Of a stretch of 16,169 bases of DNA, positions 1-7,127 are shown piece after piece. The stretch is taken from the NCBI GenBank assembly GCA_049322335.1, contig JBMORL010000057.1, positions 1 through 16,169 of the forward strand, read 5' to 3'. The notes below the pieces were generated by a model. The model did not search any database. It was not told where the DNA came from and worked only from the letters and a program-made list of their open reading frames with translations. Numbering within the stretch: the first letter of the stretch is position 1; every line of letters starts with the position of its first letter. The stretch comes from JBMORL01 sp049322335 (lineage in GTDB: Bacteria; Bacteroidota; Bacteroidia; Flavobacteriales_D; UBA2798). Position numbers and translations under genes: made by a program.

Positions 1-793
1 TATAACCCACAGGGATGCAAGTAGTACCAATACCAACCTGACCAGAAGTACCAGCACCAGCAGATGAAGAAACGTATATTGTAGGAACATCGCTGTTAAA
101 TCCAATTATTAATGTATTGGGTTTATCGTTGTACAAAAACGCATTTCCAGTACCACTTCCAATGGTTATTGCTTTTTCTGCATTTGACCAAACATAAAAT
201 CCTATTGAGTTGCTATAATCGCCAAACGCACGGGATTGTGTTCCTATTGCAACTGTTGCTGTTGCCTTTCCATTTGCTGTTGGTGAGCCTAAACCTAAAC
301 CTCTATTAAATCCTAAGAATGTTGGTGAACCGTAAATTGTATTTGTGTTGGTGTTCATATTGATTGTGCTGTCACCAAAACGAATTATTGAATCACCGTC
401 CAGTGCAGTTATGCGATAAAAATGTGATGTTCCAGTAAAAACAGCCTTTCCGTTTACTTCAAGTTTTCCTGTTGGGTTTGCTGTTCCGATACCAACGTTC
501 CCATTATTTCCGTAATTGAAAATCGTATGATAATTATTATTCAGTTCACTCTGAACAAATAAATTTCCACCCATTCCGCAGATTTCATTTCTACTTAATG
601 GGTCGTTGATATCAATACCTTTCAAGCAAACAGATGTATTAATTTTAAATTCCTTTCCTGATGTTACAATATCAACCACATTTAAAGACGTTCCAGAAAT
701 GCTACCGTTAGCTAATATATTTCCATTCACCGTTAGTTTTTCAGGAATTATATTCGTCCCAATACCCACGTTTCCCGTTGTTTCAAGCCTCAT
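1..793 (-). CDS. Fibre/adhesin-like repeat protein, partial (C-terminus outside window)
   Basis: The minus strand is open from an ATG at 793 to the left edge, giving 264 codons with no stop. Three copies of a [NQ]VGIGTxxxP motif are visible at residues 8-13, 99-104 and 252-257. The first two are followed by a KLxVNG-type segment (KLTVNG, KLEVNG). This pattern is common in Bacteroidota surface proteins and phage-tail-fibre-like proteins, many of which end in an S74 chaperone domain. Residues 179-215 (VAIGTQSRAFGDYSNSIGF and on) resemble YadA-type head repeats. No signal peptide follows the ATG. The reading frame continues upstream of it with plausible sequence (FFGLNYVYYRM) to a TAA at 839-841. 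The gene may therefore be 5'-truncated, or it may be a tail-fibre-like protein that needs no signal. The fibre-like assignment is inferred from motifs. The C-terminal domain, which would settle the family, is not in the window. Confidence 0.7.
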   Translation of the reverse strand, partial: MRLETTGNVGIGTNIIPEKLTVNGNILANGSISGTSLNVVDIVTSGKEFKINTSVCLKGIDINDPLSRNEICGMGGNLFVQSELNNNYHTIFNYGNNGNVGIGTANPTGKLEVNGKAVFTGTSHFYRITALDGDSIIRFGDSTINMNTNTNTIYGSPTFLGFNRGLGLGSPTANGKATATVAIGTQSRAFGDYSNSIGFYVWSNAEKAITIGSGTGNAFLYNDKPNTLIIGFNSDVPTIYVSSSAGAGTSGQVGIGTTCIPVGY

Positions 794-866
794 TCTGTAA
801 TAGACGTAATTTAACCCAAAGAAAGTATGTATCCAAATTTAGCGAAAAATTCTTTGCTCCAAATCG

Positions 867-882
867 AAAAACACGTGTTTTT
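867..882. repeat. Perfect 16-bp palindrome centred on CACGTG
   Basis: AAAAACACGTGTTTTT is its own reverse complement. It lies in the AT-rich intergenic region between the fibre-like gene and the prolyl isomerase operon, about 50 bp upstream of a possible promoter element. It could be an operator for a dimeric regulator or a small hairpin. The sequence alone does not decide between these. Confidence 0.6.
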
Positions 883-1017
883 ACGTATTAAAATGCCGTA
901 TTTTCACGTACTTTTTTATCAAAAAATTGTTATATCTTTGCAAACTTATTTTTCGTGTATAAACAACGAATGTCTGATGGCTTTATTTGCTTTAATGGTA
1001 TTTATATTTTTTACGTA
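878..1017 (+). repeat. Three copies of TTTTYACGTA in the intergenic region
   Basis: Copies are at 878-887 (TTTTTACGTA), 901-910 (TTTTCACGTA) and 1008-1017 (TTTTTACGTA). The first shares its T-run with the right arm of the palindrome at 867-882. They lie between the fibre-like gene and the isomerase operon. A binding site for a regulator is possible, but chance recurrence in AT-rich DNA is also possible. Confidence 0.4.
933..940 (+). promoter_or_regulatory. Possible Bacteroidota -7 box (TATCTTTG)
   Basis: TATCTTTG matches the Bacteroidota -7 consensus TAnnTTTG exactly. It would place the transcript start of the isomerase-phosphatase-acetyltransferase operon about 115-120 nt before the ATG at 1064. 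No clear TTTG -33 box is seen at the usual distance upstream, where the sequence is a T-run, so support rests on one element. Confidence 0.3.
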
Positions 1018-1063
1018 CAATCAGAATCAATATTTTGTAGTTTTGAAATAAATTGATCTAAAA

Positions 1064-1846
1064 ATGAAATATTTTCTTTTTCTTTTTTTCTTTTTTGTTG
1101 ATTTTTCTCTTTTGGCTGTGGGCCAGAAGAAAGAAAAAATCATCGAAATAAAAACCGAATACGGAACCATTTATATCTGGCTCTATAAAGACACGCCTCT
1201 TCACCGTGATAATTTTCTGAAGCTGGCCGGGGAGAATTTTTTTGACAGCACGATGTTTCACCGCGTTATTCAGAATTTTATGATACAGGGAGGTGATCCA
1301 TATTCACGAATGCCCGAAAAGATGGATTCTCTGGGTGAAGGTGGCCCGGGATATGAACTGGATGCCGAATTTTTGCCTCATCACTGGCATAAACGCGGAG
1401 TGATTGCTGCCGCACGAAATGGTGATGATGTAAATCCACAGCGAAAATCAGCGGGTTCGCAGTTTTATATCGTGCAAGGCAGAAAAATCACGGAAGAAGA
1501 TATGAAAAAATATACGGCACGGGTACAAAAGGGGCTAAATGATTCTACGTTTCAATTTACAAAAAAACAAAAAGAATATTATATGAATATAGGTGGTACT
1601 CCGTGGCTGGATAGGCAATACACGGTATTCGGAGAAGTGATCCGCGGAATGGAAGTGGTGGATAAAATCGCAGCCGTTGAAAAAATTCCCGTTGACCGCC
1701 CTAAAAAAGATATCCGTATGGATGTGAATATAATTGAAATGACAAAAAAGGAATTAAAAAAAGAATTTGGATTTAAAGAAAAACGGATCGAAAAAGAAAA
1801 AAGAGCATCTTTCAGGGTAAGGGTGCCGGTTTATACTGTCGGATAA
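1064..1846 (+). CDS. Exported cyclophilin-type peptidyl-prolyl cis-trans isomerase
   Basis: This 260-residue protein should catalyse cis-trans isomerisation of peptidyl-proline bonds in the periplasm or envelope. Residues 1-20 form a phenylalanine-rich signal peptide (cleavage probably after AVG, before QKK), with no lipobox cysteine. The cyclophilin fold spans about 27-228. Active-site residues seen by family comparison are R67 in FHRVI, F72, M73 and Q75 in FMIQGGDP, GSQF at 131-134, and W181 in the WLDRQYTVFGEV segment. The position of human CypA His126 is Tyr here. Residues 139-178 are an insertion rich in Lys and Tyr, between the GSQF strand and the tryptophan loop. A lysine-rich tail (about 228-247) follows the fold. 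The next gene starts 1 bp after the stop, so the two are probably co-translated. The isomerase may help fold envelope proteins, including its neighbour, but that link is inferred only from position. Confidence 0.93.
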   Translation: MKYFLFLFFFFVDFSLLAVGQKKEKIIEIKTEYGTIYIWLYKDTPLHRDNFLKLAGENFFDSTMFHRVIQNFMIQGGDPYSRMPEKMDSLGEGGPGYELDAEFLPHHWHKRGVIAAARNGDDVNPQRKSAGSQFYIVQGRKITEEDMKKYTARVQKGLNDSTFQFTKKQKEYYMNIGGTPWLDRQYTVFGEVIRGMEVVDKIAAVEKIPVDRPKKDIRMDVNIIEMTKKELKKEFGFKEKRIEKEKRASFRVRVPVYTVG

Positions 1847-1847
1847 C

Positions 1848-4800
1848 ATGTGCAGCAAAATAAAATATATATTTCTTGCTGTTTACTTCGTAATTTCCTG
1901 TAACCGGGAAAAAACAAAAGATGATTTTCCTGTTTCACAAACGTTGCCTCCCAAAGCAACGGTTTTTGATACGGTAAACCCATACAAATTCAACCCGGTT
2001 ACCAGTGACAGTGTGGCGCAGGTAATGAGAAATCCTTATGGTGATACCGCTATTACCGGGAAACGAATTTTTATTCAGCCCCGGAAATTTACAGCTGATA
2101 GTATCTGGGATATTCGCCAAAGCAGACTGAAGTCCCCAAAAATTATTCCTGCACATTCCAACAGGGTAGAATTTTCAGGAAAGAATGATTCTTATCCTTT
2201 ATCCGAACTTCAGCCAGGGGAATATTCAGAAGAAGAATTTTTAGAATACCGCTTTGTTAATTATTCGGGTGATACAATAATTTCCGGTGAACCGGTTTCT
2301 GTACAGCCGGTTGTAAAAAGAGCAAAAACTCCCGTGCCGGTTAAAGCTTCTGATCCCTCTTTTGCTGATAATGCTTTGTATCATCTGCGTTTTTTTTCTG
2401 TTGACCACGGACTTTCATCTCCCTATGCCTGGAGTGTCCTGGAAGATCAAAGAGGATTTATATGGATAGCCACCAACGATGGAGGGCTTGTAAAATATGA
2501 CGGAGAAAATTTTTCGGTATTTACTACTCAACACGGACTGGCCGGTAATACTGTTTATTGCCTGTTGGAAGACAGTAAGGGAAATTTGTGGTTGGGAACG
2601 GATAATGGTGTGCAGAAATATGATGGAATTAATTTTTATCATTTTAATCAAAACAACGGATTAAGCTTCAATGAAGTGAGATGTGTTCTCGAAGACCGTA
2701 CAGGAAAAATATGGATTGGTACTGAGGGTGGCGGAGTAAGCTGTTATGACGGGAAACAATTTATACATTATTCTTTGCCCGCGTGGCAACCTCATTACAC
2801 TATTTATTCAATGACGGAAGATCAGCAGGGAAATATCTGGATGGGAACCAACGGAAGCGGTGTGGCAAAATTTGATGGAAAAAAGTTCACCGTGTATACT
2901 ACCGAAAGCGGTCTGAGCGATAATCATGTTCTTTCTATTTATACCGACAGAAAAGGAAAAGTGTGGATAGGAACATATCTGAATGGTATTACTGTTTTTG
3001 ACGGGAAATCTTTTTCACAGATTACGGCTTCCGATGGACTATCTTCTCCTTCCATTCTCGCATTTCATGAAGATGTGGAAGGAAATATGTGGCTCGGTAC
3101 TTACGGACAAGGAATAGTAAAATTTGACGGAAAAAATTTTACAACGATTTCTGCGGGTGAAGGACTGAGCAATGAATATATCCGCGCTATCAACAGCGAC
3201 CGGTTTGGTAATCTCTGGATATGTACTTACGGAGGAGGGATAAATATTTTGAATGAAACCTCATTTTTTCATTTTACAAAACAAAACGGGCTTCCGGTAA
3301 ACCTGGTTTATGGAACTGGCGAAGACAAAGAGAAAAATATATGGCTGGCTACCTGGGGAGAAGGTGCGGTAAACTATAACGGTATCGGGTTTTCCCAATT
3401 TACAGAAAAAGAAGGATTACTTCAAAATTTAAACCGACAGATTTTAACAGACGACAGCGGAAATGTATGGATTGGTTCTAACGGTTACGGGATTTCAGTA
3501 ATTGAAAAGGATAACGTGAAAAACCTGGGTGCTACAGCTGTAAATAACGGCTATATTCTCAGCACACTGAAAGACAGCCGGGGTAATTTATGGTTTGGTA
3601 CTTCCGGTGGCGGGGCTTTTTATTTTGACGGTAGTTTTTGGTACAGGATTTCTGTAAAGGAAGGTATGGTGAATAACTATATTATGAGTATGACGGAAGA
3701 CAGCAGGGGTAATATCTGGTTAGGTACACACGGTGGAGGAGTTTCGGTGTTTGATGGCATTTCACTTATTAACTATACAGAAAAAGAAGGATTGCTGTGT
3801 AACAGGGTTTGGGCACTTTATACAGATAAAAAAGGAAACATATGGATGGGCACTAACGGTAATGGAATTGCCTGTTATGATGGAAAACAGTGGAAAAATT
3901 TCCGGGAAGAAAACGGATTGTCCAATGGATTTATTCAAACTATTAATGAAGATAATAAAGGAAATATCTGGGTAGGGACCGGAAAAGGGATTGATTTTTT
4001 TACTGAAAACAACAATAACGGGTATAGTTTACATTATGGATTTGGTAAGGAAGATGGATTAAGAGCTCCTGATATCGTTCATGGAAGCGGGTTTTACAGC
4101 AGCGATAATAAACTCTGGTGGGGAAGTGGTAAAGGGTTGGTGACACTCAACCTTAACCGGTTTCATTTTCCGGAAAAATTACCGGTTACCAGTCTTACAG
4201 ATATTTACATCAACGAACAACATATCGATTGGAATAATCAACCCGATACGCTTTTGAAATATACAGGAGATGGAAAGAATACTCCGTTTTTTAATTATCC
4301 ATCGCAACTGGAACTTCCTTATCATATTAATCACCTTACTTTTTATTTTACTTCCACGGATGCCTCACCGCACAAAGTAAAATACAGCTACCAGATGGAA
4401 GGCCTCGACCCTCAGTGGAGCATTCCCTCTTCATCTGCGTTGGCTGATTACCGGAATATTCCTTACGGCACGTATACATTTAAGGTAAAATCAACAGGCG
4501 CTACCGGTAAATGGAGTGAGCCGGTGCAATATACTTTCACTATTCTTCCGCCCTGGTGGCATACCTGGTGGTTTCGGGTTATAATGGTTTTGTGTTTCGT
4601 GTTGATTTTATTTTTATTGTTCAGGTGGAGAACCAGCGCGCTCAGAAAACGTCAGGCAGAACTGGAAGAGACTGTCAGAATACGCACTTCAGAAGTGGTG
4701 CGGGAGAAAAAAGAAGTAGAACACCAGAAAGAACTGGTAGAAGAAAAAAATAAAGAGATACTTGATTCCATTACGTATGCCAAACGATTGCAGGAAGCCA

Positions 4801-5603
4801 TTCTTCCCCCACTGAAAATTGTGAAAGAGTATTTGCCGGAATCATTCATTCTCTACAAGCCGAAAGACATTGTAGCCGGTGATTTTTACTTTATGGAATC
4901 CTTCGCTGAAGCTTCGGATTCCAAAGGAAAAAATAATAATCATGTGGTTTTTGCGGCAGCTGATTGTACAGGCCACGGAGTTCCCGGAGCGATGGTAAGT
5001 GTAGTGTGCAGTAATGCACTCAACCGTGCCGTAAAAGAATTTAGACTAACGGATCCCGGGTTGATACTGGATAAGGTGAGAGAATTAGTTGTGGAAACTT
5101 TTGAAAAAAGTGAAAGTGAGGTAAAAGACGGAATGGATATTTCGTTGTGTATTCTGGATACATCTAATAATGAATTAAAGTGGGCGGGAGCAAATAATCC
5201 GCTGTGGGTGGTGAAAAAGGGGCAAGAGGCAGAGGATAAGGGACAGGTTAAAAGGGATGAGAAAATAAACGACTCATCACTCATCGCTCATGGCTTGTCA
5301 CTAATTGAAATCAAACCCGACAAGCAGCCCATCGGAAAATACGCAGAGGCCAGGCCGTTTACAACGCATACTGTTCAGTTGCAGAAAGGCGATACGATTT
5401 ATATTTTTACAGACGGCTATGAAGATCAGTTTGGAGGAGACAAAGGAAAAAAATTCAAATCGGCTAATATGAAAAAACTGTTGCTGGATATTTCTTCAGA
5501 AAACATGGAAACCCAGCGCGAAAAAATTTCATTCGAATTTGAAAAATGGAAGGGTGAGTTAGAACAAGTTGATGATGTATGCGTAATTGGAGTCAGAATA
5601 TGA
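1848..5603 (+). CDS. Membrane signalling phosphatase: 14-blade propeller, Y_Y_Y, SpoIIE/PP2C
   Basis: This is a one-component sensor of 1251 residues. Residues 1-18 look like a lipoprotein signal (VISC, Cys18). A linker follows to about 170. Fourteen Reg_prop repeats of the pattern D-x-x-G-N-x-W-x-G-T-x-x-x-G-x-x-x-x-D-G run from about 175 to 770, which is enough for two seven-bladed propellers. A Y_Y_Y domain (about 821-905), one membrane helix (about 907-927) and a coiled coil (about 930-990) come next. The C-terminal SpoIIE-type PP2C phosphatase has metal-ligand aspartates visible at D1012 (VAGDFYF), D1039 (AADCTGHG) and D1189 (FTDGYED). The layout matches Bacteroidota hybrid two-component sensors, with a phosphatase in place of the kinase. 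The phosphatase should act in the cytoplasm on a phosphoprotein, by analogy a Ser/Thr-phosphorylated anti-sigma antagonist; the target is unknown. The domain contains an unusual insertion at about 1124-1151, coded by 7-bp repeats. The stop overlaps the next gene's ATG. Confidence 0.92.
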   Translation: MCSKIKYIFLAVYFVISCNREKTKDDFPVSQTLPPKATVFDTVNPYKFNPVTSDSVAQVMRNPYGDTAITGKRIFIQPRKFTADSIWDIRQSRLKSPKIIPAHSNRVEFSGKNDSYPLSELQPGEYSEEEFLEYRFVNYSGDTIISGEPVSVQPVVKRAKTPVPVKASDPSFADNALYHLRFFSVDHGLSSPYAWSVLEDQRGFIWIATNDGGLVKYDGENFSVFTTQHGLAGNTVYCLLEDSKGNLWLGTDNGVQKYDGINFYHFNQNNGLSFNEVRCVLEDRTGKIWIGTEGGGVSCYDGKQFIHYSLPAWQPHYTIYSMTEDQQGNIWMGTNGSGVAKFDGKKFTVYTTESGLSDNHVLSIYTDRKGKVWIGTYLNGITVFDGKSFSQITASDGLSSPSILAFHEDVEGNMWLGTYGQGIVKFDGKNFTTISAGEGLSNEYIRAINSDRFGNLWICTYGGGINILNETSFFHFTKQNGLPVNLVYGTGEDKEKNIWLATWGEGAVNYNGIGFSQFTEKEGLLQNLNRQILTDDSGNVWIGSNGYGISVIEKDNVKNLGATAVNNGYILSTLKDSRGNLWFGTSGGGAFYFDGSFWYRISVKEGMVNNYIMSMTEDSRGNIWLGTHGGGVSVFDGISLINYTEKEGLLCNRVWALYTDKKGNIWMGTNGNGIACYDGKQWKNFREENGLSNGFIQTINEDNKGNIWVGTGKGIDFFTENNNNGYSLHYGFGKEDGLRAPDIVHGSGFYSSDNKLWWGSGKGLVTLNLNRFHFPEKLPVTSLTDIYINEQHIDWNNQPDTLLKYTGDGKNTPFFNYPSQLELPYHINHLTFYFTSTDASPHKVKYSYQMEGLDPQWSIPSSSALADYRNIPYGTYTFKVKSTGATGKWSEPVQYTFTILPPWWHTWWFRVIMVLCFVLILFLLFRWRTSALRKRQAELEETVRIRTSEVVREKKEVEHQKELVEEKNKEILDSITYAKRLQEAILPPLKIVKEYLPESFILYKPKDIVAGDFYFMESFAEASDSKGKNNNHVVFAAADCTGHGVPGAMVSVVCSNALNRAVKEFRLTDPGLILDKVRELVVETFEKSESEVKDGMDISLCILDTSNNELKWAGANNPLWVVKKGQEAEDKGQVKRDEKINDSSLIAHGLSLIEIKPDKQPIGKYAEARPFTTHTVQLQKGDTIYIFTDGYEDQFGGDKGKKFKSANMKKLLLDISSENMETQREKISFEFEKWKGELEQVDDVCVIGVRI
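5217..5300. repeat. Degenerate 7-bp tandem repeat inside the phosphatase coding sequence
   Basis: The 84 bases divide into twelve heptads. The left part is purine-rich: AAGGGGC, AAGAGGC, AGAGGAT, AAGGGAC, then AGGTTAA, AAGGGAT. The right part is CTCATCA, CTCATCG, CTCATGG, CTTGTCA. Because 84 is divisible by 3, the frame is kept and 28 mostly hydrophilic residues are added (KGQEAEDKGQ at the start). They sit between NPLWVVK and the LIEIKPDKQPIG segment of the PP2C domain. The heptad phase is seen directly; that it arose by insertion is an inference. Confidence 0.6.
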
Positions 5604-6160
5604 AAGAGCTGCAACTTGACTTCAGTAATTTTCCTGTTTTGCATACCGAAAGACTGGATTTGGTGCAATTAACTATGGAAGATGCAGAAGATTTGCATGT
5701 ATTGCGTGCCAATGCCAACCTGATGCGTTATATCCCAAGAAAAAAATCGGACTCGGTAGAAGACGCGATAAAGCTGATTGAACAATCTTTCGAACTTTTA
5801 AAAACAGGTGAATTTATTACCTGGGCGCTGAAGCTGAAAGGAGAAAAAAGGCTTATCGGTACATTTGGTTTTTACCGCATTCAGAAAGAGAATCACAGGG
5901 GAGAAGTGGGTTATTTACTGCATTCTGATTTTCACGGAAAGGGAATTGCGGATGAGGCGTTGAAATGTGTACTAAAATTCGGATTTGAAAAAATCGGGTT
6001 CCATTCCATCGAAGCGGTCACCGATCCGAAAAATATTTCTTCACGTAAATTACTTGAAAAAAACAATTTCATTCAGGAAGGCAACTTCAAAGAAAACTGC
6101 TACTTCGAAGGCCAATACCTCGATTCGGTGGTGTATTCGTTGCTAAGAGATAAAAAATGA
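5600..6160 (+). CDS. GNAT family N-acetyltransferase (RimJ/RimL-like)
   Basis: This is a GNAT-fold enzyme of 186 residues from the chosen start, expected to transfer an acetyl group from acetyl-CoA to an amine. The N-terminus has the typical TERLDLVQLTMEDAEDL pattern of RimJ/RimL-type members. The acetyl-CoA-binding loop is HGKGIADEALK, a variant of the R/QxxGxG/A motif. It is followed by the NxSSRKLLEKNNF segment seen in ribosomal-protein acetyltransferase relatives. The start at 5600 is preferred because its ATG overlaps the upstream TGA as ATGA, the usual coupling arrangement. An in-frame ATG at 5579 would add seven residues (MRNWSQN) that do not fit the family's N-terminus. The substrate cannot be read from the sequence; many such genes modify small molecules or antibiotics rather than ribosomal proteins. 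The last 18 bp overlap the convergent gene. Confidence 0.9.
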   Translation: MKELQLDFSNFPVLHTERLDLVQLTMEDAEDLHVLRANANLMRYIPRKKSDSVEDAIKLIEQSFELLKTGEFITWALKLKGEKRLIGTFGFYRIQKENHRGEVGYLLHSDFHGKGIADEALKCVLKFGFEKIGFHSIEAVTDPKNISSRKLLEKNNFIQEGNFKENCYFEGQYLDSVVYSLLRDKK

Positions 6161-7066
6161 GATTCCAATCCTGAATTTTGGTAATTCGGGTTTTTGTCCA
6201 TTAATGAAATCAAGAATCCTGTGTTCTATAAAAATACCAAAATCATCATAAATCAGGTTGCTAAAAACTCTTATGTCAGTGTATTGATGTATGTTAAATT
6301 GATGATATTTCTGGTGTGGATATACAGCTGTATGTCGAAATATAACAGGGAAATAATAAGTTATTCCCAGATCTAGCATGGGGCCGTCAAATATATTTGA
6401 CTGTAATGATCGTGTACTCGTACGAATCCCGAATTGTGCGATCAGGTTTAATCCCGAATATCTTTCCCAAAACCGGTTTTGCAATGAAACCAATGAAGAA
6501 TCATCAGTAAAATAGGATTGAGAAAACATAAAACCATAACTGCCAAAAATCCCTATATATTTTGAAAATGAAAAATGACTTTGACCTGTAAATGAAATCC
6601 CAAATTCGTTTTTAACCGGATTGTTCTTTTCCAGCATCAGATTTGATCCATAAAAAAACGGAACAAATTGCCCAGATTGTTTATACTTTATCTTTTTTAA
6701 AAATATAGAATCTTCAGATGTGTTTTTGTATTCTGCGTCTTTATATTCAATACCTGAATTAAAAATTATTTTTGCGTATGTTATTTTCCCAGGTAAAACT
6801 GAAAATGTATCAGTATATATCAAACCTGCTCCTTTAAGTTCGTAAATTTTAAATGTATATTCTCCGGCTGACAGATAATCCTTGTAAAAAATGTATCGGT
6901 AATCAAATTCAGTGGTTTCAATTGAATCGTAATCCCTATTAACAACAAGTTGGTAAGTGGAATTATCCTCCATCTTACCACTAATAAATTGAATTTCAAA
7001 TCCCCCCTGTTGAGCCTTCACCCAACCCGAAATAAAAATAAAAAAAAATAAAACTTTATTTCTCAT
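6143..7066 (-). CDS. Exported protein of unknown function, possible C-terminal beta-barrel
   Basis: I do not recognise the family. The 307-residue product starts with a clear signal peptide (hydrophobic VLFFFIFISGWV, cleavage likely after VKA, before QQ). Residues about 20-130 look like a soluble beta-rich domain (for example AGEYTFKIYELKG, then SVLPGKITYAKI). That pattern resembles small periplasmic domains that describe a 'carrier' or surface-exposed linker, but no motif fixes it. From about 140 onward, aromatic-rich alternating strands (FGISFTGQSHFSFSKYIGIF; YSGLNLIAQFGIR; MLDLGITYYFPV; FRIGISFFIS) end in Ile-Ser. This is suggestive of an outer-membrane beta-barrel. The gene stands alone between a convergent operon, which it overlaps by 18 bp, and the DUF58 gene 61 bp upstream. 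Transcription could start in that gap or come from the MoxR cluster. The barrel is an inference from strand pattern. Confidence 0.75.
   Translation of the reverse strand: MRNKVLFFFIFISGWVKAQQGGFEIQFISGKMEDNSTYQLVVNRDYDSIETTEFDYRYIFYKDYLSAGEYTFKIYELKGAGLIYTDTFSVLPGKITYAKIIFNSGIEYKDAEYKNTSEDSIFLKKIKYKQSGQFVPFFYGSNLMLEKNNPVKNEFGISFTGQSHFSFSKYIGIFGSYGFMFSQSYFTDDSSLVSLQNRFWERYSGLNLIAQFGIRTSTRSLQSNIFDGPMLDLGITYYFPVIFRHTAVYPHQKYHQFNIHQYTDIRVFSNLIYDDFGIFIEHRILDFINGQKPELPKFRIGISFFIS
6170..6195 (+). terminator. Rho-independent terminator for the isomerase-phosphatase-GNAT operon
   Basis: CCTGAATT (6170-6177) pairs with AATTCGGG (6183-6190) around a TTGGT loop. That gives eight base pairs, one of them a T-G wobble, and five T residues follow at 6191-6195. 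It begins 10 bp after the acetyltransferase stop codon, a normal terminator position. It lies within the last codons of the convergent minus-strand gene, so the same bases encode protein on the other strand. Confidence 0.65.
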
Positions 7067-7105
7067 AACACAATAAAAATAGTTTATTCAAGTTTTCCTA
7101 AAACG

Positions 7106-7124
7106 CATTCAACTTTCAACTTTC
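7106..7124 (-). repeat. Short heptad repeat (GTTGAAA type), intergenic copy 1
   Basis: On the minus strand this reads GAAAGTTGAAAGTTGAATG, overlapping 7-bp units of TTGAAAG. It lies in the 61-bp gap between the DUF58 gene's stop codon and the start of the unknown exported protein gene. It matches the copy near 16139-16157 at 18 of 19 positions. Its role is unknown. Confidence 0.65.
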
Positions 7125-7127
7125 TCC

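Noticed and set aside
1..793. Phage or mobile element at the left edge because of tail-fibre-like repeats
   Set aside because: No integrase, transposase, other phage genes, terminal repeats or attachment site are visible. These repeats are also common in ordinary surface proteins of the phylum.
827..1051. Open frame of 74 codons on the plus strand in the intergenic region
   Set aside because: It is rich in Phe, Leu, Ile and Tyr as expected of AT-rich DNA, has no recognisable motif, and covers the palindrome and candidate promoter of the next operon.
5579..5599. Upstream ATG for the acetyltransferase at 5579
   Set aside because: It would add seven residues that do not fit the family's N-terminus, whereas the ATG at 5600 overlaps the upstream stop as ATGA.
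7092..7104. GTTTT-CCT-AAAAC inverted repeat as a terminator for the MoxR cluster
   Set aside because: The stem is only 5 bp, AT-rich, with a 3-base loop and no T-run after it on the minus strand.
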